From contig JAFUQY010000158.1 in assembly GCA_017472105.1 (NCBI GenBank), positions 1 to 7,920 of the forward strand: DNA of 7,920 bases. Direction: 5' to 3'. Below, one piece after another: positions 1 to 4,807 of the stretch. Every line of letters begins with the position of its first letter. Position 1 is the stretch's first letter. Below the pieces are notes generated by a model, which was not told the origin of the DNA, did no database searches, and worked only from the letters and a program-made list of their open reading frames with translations. The position numbers and the translations under genes were made by a program. This DNA comes from Clostridia bacterium. Lineage in GTDB: Bacteria > Bacillota_A > Clostridia > Oscillospirales > CAG-272.

Positions 1-32
1 AAAAAATATTTGAAAAACTTTTCAAAAACCTA

Positions 33-61
33 TTGACAAATAAGCAAAACCGTAGTATAAT
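33..61 (+). promoter_or_regulatory. Sigma-A promoter of rplJ-rplL
   Basis: A perfect consensus -35 TTGACA (33-38) and -10 TATAAT (56-61) are separated by 17 bp, so transcription should start near 68. The A/T-rich tract just upstream (1-32) looks like an UP element, which suits a high-output ribosomal protein promoter. The promoter lies directly before the L10 leader, so rplJ-rplL can be transcribed independently of whatever gene precedes the window (rplA is usual, but is not visible here). Confidence 0.93.
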
Positions 62-70
62 ACATATCGT

Positions 71-133
71 TGTTGAACCAAAGACAGCAGGTTACAGTAA
101 AAGCGATCCGCCATCCTGCCGAGGAGAGACCCT
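71..133 (+). promoter_or_regulatory. L10 leader RNA (autoregulatory r-protein leader)
   Basis: The stretch from TGTTGAACCAAAGACAGCAGG (71-91) to CCTGCCGAGG (115-124) matches the conserved core of the bacterial L10 leader as I recall it. GCAGG (87-91) pairs with CCTGC (115-119), and the conserved GAACCAAAGACAGC and CCGAGGAGAGACC segments flank that stem. In the known family (studied in E. coli and B. subtilis) this RNA is bound by L10 in complex with L7/L12, lowering expression of rplJ-rplL when free protein is in excess. Here a terminator hairpin follows at 154-188, which points to transcription attenuation as the output. Confidence 0.9.
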
Positions 134-153
134 ATACATGAGATACTTATGTG

Positions 154-189
154 AGTCTTTTTTCGTGCGAGCGGAAGAAGACTTTTTTG
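154..189 (+). terminator. Attenuator terminator in the rplJ leader
   Basis: A 12-bp stem, 154-165 with 172-183 (two G-U pairs), has a 6-nt loop TGCGAG and is followed by a run of six T (183-188). It lies after the L10-binding region and before the rplJ ribosome binding site, so it is a leader terminator and not the end of a gene. Formation of this hairpin would stop transcription before rplJ; in the B. subtilis model L10-L12 binding favours termination. Its left arm GTCTTT (155-160) can alternatively pair with AAAGAC (80-85) in the leader, a possible antiterminator contact that is inferred only. Confidence 0.85.
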
Positions 190-224
190 TTCCTGACTGA
201 TAGCTTATAAGGAGGAAAGTAATA

Positions 225-737
225 ATGCCCAGCGAGAAAATTTTAGAGCAGAAGAAAGCCGTTGTGGAAGATCTTGCAGATAAGCTCGGTCGTTGCGCGT
301 CCAGCGTACTCGTAAAGTACGAAGGTATCACCGTTGACGCAGACACCCAGATGCGTAAGGCTCTCCGCGAAGCAGGCGTTGAATACACTGTTATCAAGAA
401 TACTCTGATCGGTAAGGCATGCGACAAGGTTGGTTTTGAAGCCCTCAAGCCCAATCTCGAAGGCATGAACGCTATCGCAATCAGCTACGAAGATCCGATC
501 GCTCCTGCAAAGATCCTCAAGGAATATGCAGAAAAGGTCGAAACCTTCGAAATCCGCGGCGGTATCCTGGAAGGTGCCGTTGTAGATGCAGCAACCGTTA
601 ACGAACTCGCAGAAATCCCGCCGAAGGATGTTCTCATTGCAAAGCTTCTCGGTTCCATGCAGAGCCCGCTTTACAAGTTCGCATACGTTCTTCAGGCAGT
701 CGTCGACAAGGACGCAGAAGCTCCCGCAGCAGAATAA
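225..737 (+). CDS. rplJ: 50S ribosomal protein L10
   Basis: L10 (uL10) anchors the flexible L7/L12 stalk on the large ribosomal subunit. The N-terminal globular domain (roughly residues 1-130) binds 23S rRNA at the GTPase-associated centre; the C-terminal helix recruits L7/L12 dimers. The 170-residue length fits the family. The opening MPSEKILEQKKAVVEDLADK and the later YTVIKNTLIGKA and PPKDVLIAKLLGSM segments are typical of L10. AAGGAGG (209-215) sits 9 nt before the ATG, fixing the start. The protein ends in an acidic Ala/Pro-rich tail (AEAPAAE). It is the first gene after the autoregulatory leader and lies 81 bp before rplL, with which it is almost certainly co-transcribed. Identification is secure from sequence and context. 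Confidence 0.98.
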   Translation: MPSEKILEQKKAVVEDLADKLGRCASSVLVKYEGITVDADTQMRKALREAGVEYTVIKNTLIGKACDKVGFEALKPNLEGMNAIAISYEDPIAPAKILKEYAEKVETFEIRGGILEGAVVDAATVNELAEIPPKDVLIAKLLGSMQSPLYKFAYVLQAVVDKDAEAPAAE

Positions 738-738
738 T

Positions 739-770
739 CTGTCAAATGACAGGCTGACCGCATAAGGTCA
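739..770 (+). promoter_or_regulatory. Tandem hairpins between rplJ and rplL
   Basis: Two small hairpins follow each other in the intergenic gap: CTGTC (739-743) with GACAG (748-752), then TGACC (755-759) with GGTCA (766-770). Neither is followed by a solid T run, so they are not an intrinsic terminator. They could be an RNase processing or mRNA-stability element that helps set the higher output of L12 relative to L10. The structures are visible; the role is inference. Confidence 0.45.
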
Positions 771-818
771 AAATAAATTTATAAAAAACTAACTTATATA
801 TTACGGAGGAAAATTAAA

Positions 819-1196
819 ATGGCATCTGAAAAGTCTCTCCAGATTCTTGAAACCATCAAGTCTCTTACTATTCTCGAACTTGCTGACCTGGTAAAGGCAG
901 TTGAAGAAGAATTCGGCGTATCCGCAGCAGCTCCCGTAGCAGTTGCAGGTGCAGCAGGCGCAGCAGCTCCCGCAGCAGAAGAAAAGACCGAATTCGACGT
1001 TGTTCTCACCAGCTTCGGTGCTAAGAAGCTCGACGTTATCAAGGTTATCCGCGAAATCACCGGCCTCGGCCTCAAGGAAGCTAAGGAACTCGTAGAAGGC
1101 GCTCCCAAGACCATCAAGGAAGGTCTCTCCAAGGAAGACGCAGAAGCTATGAAGGCAAAGATCACCGCTACCGGTGCAGAAGTAGAAATCAAGTAA
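819..1196 (+). CDS. rplL: 50S ribosomal protein L7/L12
   Basis: L7/L12 (bL12) is the multicopy stalk protein that recruits and stimulates translational GTPases (EF-Tu, EF-G, IF2, RF3). The 125 residues show the expected three parts. An N-terminal helical dimerisation domain that binds L10 spans about 1-33 and contains [21 protein letters not shown] flexible Ala/Pro/Gly-rich hinge spans about 34-53. The C-terminal factor-binding domain spans about 57-125 and contains [27 protein letters not shown] (805-810) is 8 nt before the ATG. The hinge is encoded by near-repeated GCAGCAGCTCCCG units (924-942 and 960-978). The gene ends the operon: a strong terminator follows and rpoB does not. Identification is secure. 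Confidence 0.98.
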   Translation: MASEKSLQILETIKSLTILELADLVKAVEEEFGVSAAAPVAVAGAAGAAAPAAEEKTEFDVVLTSFGAKKLDVIKVIREITGLGLKEAKELVEGAPKTIKEGLSKEDAEAMKAKITATGAEVEIK

Positions 1197-1248
1197 TTTC
1201 TCCACTTCAGTCTCATAACTTCGGTTCCATCAGTTCAATAACCAAAAG

Positions 1249-1280
1249 CAGACATCGGTTCATTCCGGTGTCTGTTTTTT
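1249..1280 (+). terminator. Intrinsic terminator of the rplJ-rplL operon
   Basis: CAGACATCGG (1249-1258) pairs with CCGGTGTCTG (1265-1274), with one G-U pair and loop TTCATT, followed directly by six T (1275-1280). It lies 52 bp after the rplL stop and is a textbook rho-independent terminator. Confidence 0.93.
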
Positions 1281-1341
1281 GTTCCGATATTGTTTCCAAA
1301 AATCCGTCCGGCAAATGTATTCAAGTTGTGCACAATTCTGC

Positions 1342-1370
1342 TTGACAGTGGTTCCGTGACGGTGTATAAT
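1342..1370 (+). promoter_or_regulatory. Sigma-A promoter of the pyridoxamine kinase gene
   Basis: TTGACA (1342-1347) and TATAAT (1365-1370), both perfect consensus hexamers, are 17 bp apart. Predicted start of transcription is near 1377, giving a 5' leader of roughly 37 nt. A 10-bp perfect palindrome TTGTGCACAA (1326-1335) lies 6 bp upstream of the -35 and is a possible regulator site. Confidence 0.9.
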
Positions 1371-1413
1371 GAAAAAGCAACGAAGAAGTTTTAGAAATCC
1401 CACGGAGGAAACC

Positions 1414-2241
1414 ATGAAAAGAGCCGTAACCATTCAGGACATTTCCTGCTTCGGCAAATGTTCCATCACCGTCGCACTGCCCGTCATTTCCGCAATGGGC
1501 GTTGAGTGCGCAATCATTCCCACCGCTGTTCTCTCCACCCATACCGGCGGATTCAAGGGCTGGACGTTCCGCGATCTCGCCGACGATATTCCCGCCGTCT
1601 GTGAGCACTGGAAAAGGGAAGGTCTCGCGTTCGACGGCGTCTATACCGGCTACCTCGGTTCCCCCGAACAGGCAAAAATGATCGAGGATTTCGTCGATGC
1701 ATTCAAGCCGCCGCTCGTGTTTGTTGACCCCGTCATGGCAGATAACGGCGTTCTCTATGCCGGATTTGACGAAAAAATCGTGCATGCCATGAAGCACCTC
1801 TGCGCAAAAGCCGATATCATCGTGCCGAACCTCACCGAAGCCGCATTCATGCTCGGCGAAGAGTTCAGACGCCCCAGCGAATATGACGAAGCGTACATCA
1901 GAGAGCTTCTCAAGCGTCTGACCGGACTCGGCGCGAAAACTGCCGCTGTCACCGGTGTCCGCTACGATGACGAGCATCAGGGCGTGGTCGGCTACAACAG
2001 CGAAACCGGAGAGTACACTGAGTATTTCGCACCGCATCTGCCGCTCTCCTGCCACGGAACCGGCGACGTCTTCTCGTCCACGATGTTTGCGGCAATGCTC
2101 CGCGGCAAGACCCTGTACGAATCCATGAAAATCGCCGTGGAAAACACCTGCAACTGCATCAAGGCAACCATGGGCGACGAAAAGCACTGGTACGGCGTGA
2201 AATTCGAGCAGTGCATCCCCGATCTGATCAAAATGCTGTAA
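1414..2241 (+). CDS. pdxY: Pyridoxamine/pyridoxal kinase (PfkB/ribokinase superfamily)
   Basis: Predicted to phosphorylate pyridoxal, pyridoxamine or pyridoxine with ATP in the cytoplasm, a step in salvage of the cofactor PLP. The 275 residues fit the PdxK/PdxY group. Visible landmarks are the N-terminal TIQDISCFGKCSITVALPVI segment, the PTAVLSTHTGGF region (36-47) that lines the substrate site, DPVMADNG (105-112), PNLTEAAFMLG (138-148) and the ATP/anion-hole motif HGTGD (214-218) with D218 as the expected catalytic base. CGGAGGAA (1403-1410) lies just before the ATG. An in-frame ATG at 1369 is refused because it lies inside the -10 box. The gene has its own promoter and terminator, so it is probably a single-gene unit. 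Activity on hydroxymethylpyrimidine (ThiD-like) is less likely but cannot be excluded. The symbol is given by family resemblance; pdxK would be an equal choice. Confidence 0.86.
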   Translation: MKRAVTIQDISCFGKCSITVALPVISAMGVECAIIPTAVLSTHTGGFKGWTFRDLADDIPAVCEHWKREGLAFDGVYTGYLGSPEQAKMIEDFVDAFKPPLVFVDPVMADNGVLYAGFDEKIVHAMKHLCAKADIIVPNLTEAAFMLGEEFRRPSEYDEAYIRELLKRLTGLGAKTAAVTGVRYDDEHQGVVGYNSETGEYTEYFAPHLPLSCHGTGDVFSSTMFAAMLRGKTLYESMKIAVENTCNCIKATMGDEKHWYGVKFEQCIPDLIKML

Positions 2242-2246
2242 ATAAG

Positions 2247-2284
2247 AAAACGTGTATCTTCCCGGGAGAGGATACACGTTTTTT
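2247..2284. terminator. Bidirectional intrinsic terminator between convergent genes
   Basis: AAAACGTGTATC (2247-2258) pairs perfectly with GATACACGTTTT (2271-2282), with loop TTCCCGGGAGAG. On the plus strand the stem runs into six T (2279-2284), terminating the kinase gene that ends at 2241. On the minus strand it ends in four T and can terminate the ABC transporter gene whose stop is at 2289-2291. Both genes share this 47-bp gap. Confidence 0.9.
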
Positions 2285-2288
2285 CTGT

Positions 2289-4019
2289 TTATACCCCGAT
2301 TTTTGTCTGATTTACACTGCACATGTCGTGGTAGATTCCGCCGGACACAAGAAGCTGTGCGTGAGAGCCCTGTTCCGCGATCTTTCCGTCCTTGAGCACA
2401 ATGATGCTGTCCGCCTTCATGATCGTGGTCAGGCGGTGCGCGATGACGATGATCGTCTGGTGACCCATGAGGTTTTCGATCGCCTGCTGGATCTGCGCCT
2501 CCGTCTCGTTGTCAACGGCAGAGGTCGCTTCGTCGAGGATGAGGATCGGCGTCTTCCGCAGTACGGCACGCGCAATGGCAATCCGCTGTTTCTGACCGCC
2601 GGAGAGACGCACGCCGCGTTCACCGATCATGGTCGCGTAACCCTCGGGCATTTCGCGGATGAATCCGTCCGCACACGCAATCCGCGCCGCTTCGTAAACG
2701 TCCTCTTCCGATGCACCGTCCACGCCGTATGCGATGTTGTCGAACACGGTGCCGTTGAAGAGGAACACGTCCTGCAGAACGATGGAAATGTTGTCGCGCA
2801 GGGAAGAGAGCGTGATGTGCTTCGTGTCGTGTCCGTCGATGAGGATTTTGCCCGCCTGCGGATCATAGAACCGCTCGAGCAGGGAGACGATTGTGGTTTT
2901 GCCGACGCCTGTTGCACCGACGAGGGCGATCATCTGACCGGGTTTGGCGCGGAACGAAATGTCGTCGAGAACCTTCGTTTCCTCCGAGTAGCCGAACGTG
3001 ACGTTTTTGAATTCCACATCTCCCTCACCCTTCGGAATGTCCACGGCGTCGTCGGATTCCTGAATTTCGCTTTCCGTGTCAAGAAGCTCGAGAACCCGCT
3101 CCGCACAGGCACCGGACACCTGAATGTCCTCGGCGAGACGGGCAAGAGCGGACAGCGGCGTGTAGAACAGGGAGAGATACATGAAAAATCCCACGATATC
3201 GGCGGTGGTCATCGAGCCTTTCATGGCAAGAACGCCGCCCACACCCATGACGATTACCGTGCCGATGGAGGTCATGAATTCCACGGACGGGTGGTAAATC
3301 GCGTTGTAGAAATTCGCGCGGATGTTGACGTAGGAGTAGTGCTTGCAGTAATCCTTCATCTTGACGGATTCGCTTCTCTCCTTGCCGAACGCCTGGATTT
3401 CCTTCATGCCGGAGAGATTGTCCTGAGTACGACCGTTGAGTCCCGCGAGCACTTCCTGATTGATCTTGAAGAGCGGCGCGACCTTCGTGATGAAAATCCG
3501 CGAGAGAAGGATGATGAACGGCACCGGGATCATCGTGTACAGCGCGAGCAGAGGATTGATCCGGAAAATCATGATGCACACACCCACAATCACCATGACA
3601 TTTGTCGCCATATCGGGAACGGAATGCGCGATCAGCACCTCCATCTGGCGGGTATCGTTAATCATCCGCGACATAATCTGCCCGGTCTGCTTGTCGGAGT
3701 AGTAGCGCATCGAGAGCGTTTCGAGCTTGTCGTAGCACATCCCGGTCAGGTGTCCGACGAAATTCCACGCGCCGACATGGGACAGCCACATGGCGAGGAA
3801 CCGGAAACCGCCCCGGAGAAGATACGCGCCGACCATGATGCCGACGTAGAGAAGAATCGTGTCGGTGGTCAGTTTCTCGGGCGTCGAGAGCAGGGCAGTG
3901 AGCTGACGTACCGCCTCCGGTGTCACAAGGCTGAGCACGGACGACGCAATCAGCGCGACAACGGTAAGGCATAACGAGCCCCACCACGGCTTTGCGAGCA
4001 GCAGCATTCGTTTAATCAT
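2289..4019 (-). CDS. ABC exporter half-transporter (fused permease and ATPase)
   Basis: A 576-residue type IV (B-family) ABC exporter with the transmembrane domain first (about 1-320, six predicted helices) and the nucleotide-binding domain second (about 335-570). All ATPase motifs are intact: Walker A GATGVGKT (368-375), Q-loop Q416, signature LSGGQ (472-476), Walker B ILILDE with E497 as catalytic base, and H-loop H528. An intact half-transporter needs a partner, so it either homodimerises or pairs with a subunit encoded elsewhere; no second half-transporter is visible. Substrate cannot be read from sequence; relatives export drugs, lipids or peptides. There is no N-terminal peptidase domain. 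The ATG at 4017-4019 is chosen because GGGAGGG lies 7 nt upstream; an in-frame start at 4064 would lack this support. It has its own promoter and a structured leader of about 105 nt. Confidence 0.92.
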   Translation of the reverse strand: MIKRMLLLAKPWWGSLCLTVVALIASSVLSLVTPEAVRQLTALLSTPEKLTTDTILLYVGIMVGAYLLRGGFRFLAMWLSHVGAWNFVGHLTGMCYDKLETLSMRYYSDKQTGQIMSRMINDTRQMEVLIAHSVPDMATNVMVIVGVCIMIFRINPLLALYTMIPVPFIILLSRIFITKVAPLFKINQEVLAGLNGRTQDNLSGMKEIQAFGKERSESVKMKDYCKHYSYVNIRANFYNAIYHPSVEFMTSIGTVIVMGVGGVLAMKGSMTTADIVGFFMYLSLFYTPLSALARLAEDIQVSGACAERVLELLDTESEIQESDDAVDIPKGEGDVEFKNVTFGYSEETKVLDDISFRAKPGQMIALVGATGVGKTTIVSLLERFYDPQAGKILIDGHDTKHITLSSLRDNISIVLQDVFLFNGTVFDNIAYGVDGASEEDVYEAARIACADGFIREMPEGYATMIGERGVRLSGGQKQRIAIARAVLRKTPILILDEATSAVDNETEAQIQQAIENLMGHQTIIVIAHRLTTIMKADSIIVLKDGKIAEQGSHAQLLVSGGIYHDMCSVNQTKIGV

Positions 4020-4032
4020 AGAAAATCCCTCC

Positions 4033-4091
4033 CGGGGAAGTCCCCGTTGGCAGACACGGCGCACTTGCAGTCGGGAAATCCGGCGATCCCG
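4033..4091 (-). promoter_or_regulatory. Structured 5' leader of the ABC exporter gene
   Basis: Reading the minus strand, two hairpins precede the start codon. TCCCG/CGGGA arms lie at 4087-4091 and 4072-4076. A tight CGGGG-ACTT-CCCCG hairpin (4033-4046) directly abuts the GGGAGGG Shine-Dalgarno (4027-4033). Such a hairpin could tune ribosome access. No known riboswitch class is recognised. The structures are seen; the function is inferred. Confidence 0.4.
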
Positions 4092-4098
4092 CGCAGAT

Positions 4099-4169
4099 AA
4101 AAATCCCCTGCAAACACCGTTATTTTATGGTATTCTACCACAAATCACCGGCATTCGCAAGGGATTTTT
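4099..4169. repeat. 13-bp inverted repeat flanking the ABC exporter promoter
   Basis: AAAAATCCCCTGC (4099-4111) and GCAAGGGATTTTT (4157-4169) are inverted copies with one mismatch in 13, 45 bp apart. The right arm overlaps the minus-strand -35 box (4155-4160), and the left arm falls in the transcribed leader. Read on the minus strand, the pair ends in five T, so it might also act as a weak long-loop terminator for the ParB-like gene upstream. No better terminator for that gene was found. Confidence 0.55.
4132..4160 (-). promoter_or_regulatory. Sigma-A promoter of the ABC exporter gene
   Basis: On the minus strand, TTGCGA (4160-4155) and TAGAAT (4137-4132) are spaced 17 bp, with a TGG extended -10 immediately before TAGAAT. 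Transcription should begin near 4125. A 13-bp interrupted palindrome TGGTA-TTC-TACCA (4128-4140) covers the -10 and could be an operator. Confidence 0.72.
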
Positions 4170-4195
4170 TGTGTTTTATGCAATTTTATCCGAAA

Positions 4196-4804
4196 TCAGC
4201 GCAGCGGAAGGTCGTGGGATCGGCTGAAATCCCGGCTGAAATGACGCCGAGCCATGCCCGCGGAGGCTTCTCCACCGGATTCGCGGCAGAGAACACCGCA
4301 TCGGTCAATCCACAGCGCGCCGTCCGCATCTTCAAAGCAGAATCCGCCGTCATCCGCACCGTAGAGGTACAACTCCGGATGCATCGCCGCGATTTCCGCA
4401 CGTTTTCCGGCAGGATAACGGGTGAACAGCGCATACAGCCGGTCGCACCGACGATGCCACAGACGGATGTAGTCCTCACCGGAAACCACACGGTCATCCA
4501 GCGCGGAGATGTCGGTGATGCCGAACCGTTCGCACCAGCGGATGTCCTCGCGGTACAGGGATTCGCCGGGTTCGCCCGTCACCAGCGGATCGTTGTCATA
4601 CTCCACCGGAACATGCGTCATTCCTGCACGGTATGCGGCGAGTGCGCGGGTGTGTCCGTCCGTGAGTGTGAGCCGGGAATTTCCGAAATCCCGCACGGGG
4701 AGCGGCTTCAGGAGATCGGGCTCAAACCACGCAAGAACGGCGTCCAGCTTCTGCTGACTGATGTAAATCTGACTCAGACCGAGCGAGAGCAGGGGAACCC
4801 GCAC
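4196..4804 (-). CDS. ParB/sulfiredoxin-fold-like protein of unknown function
   Basis: A 202-residue, probably soluble protein. The segment from about residue 3 to 70 resembles the ParB/Srx-like fold: an N-terminal VPLLSLGLSQIYISQQKLDA strand-helix unit, a PLPVRDF strand (34-40), then TDGHTRALAAYRAGMTHVPV (48-67), close to the ParB-type G-H-R motif. The rest (about 85-170) is rich in W, R and acidic residues; the last 35 residues look low in conservation potential. There is no DNA-binding helix-turn-helix that I can identify, so a role in partitioning is not supported. The start is GTG at 4802-4804; no good Shine-Dalgarno precedes it. It begins one codon after the stop of the serine dehydratase gene and in the same frame, so reinitiation or coupling is likely. 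The next in-frame ATG is residue 62, which would destroy the motif. Confidence 0.62.
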   Translation of the reverse strand: MRVPLLSLGLSQIYISQQKLDAVLAWFEPDLLKPLPVRDFGNSRLTLTDGHTRALAAYRAGMTHVPVEYDNDPLVTGEPGESLYREDIRWCERFGITDISALDDRVVSGEDYIRLWHRRCDRLYALFTRYPAGKRAEIAAMHPELYLYGADDGGFCFEDADGALWIDRCGVLCRESGGEASAGMARRHFSRDFSRSHDLPLR

Positions 4805-4807
4805 GGC

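Noticed and set aside
1369..1413. Upstream in-frame start for the pyridoxamine kinase
   Set aside because: The ATG at 1369 lies within the TATAAT box, so it would not be in the transcript; the ATG at 1414 has a good ribosome site and matches the family N-terminus.
2211..3974. Long plus-strand open frame (587 codons) opposite the ABC exporter gene
   Set aside because: It is antisense to a protein with complete ABC motifs, is unusually rich in His, Arg, Asp and Val as expected for the complement of a GC-rich coding strand, and crosses the terminator region at 2247-2284. No RBS or domain supports it.
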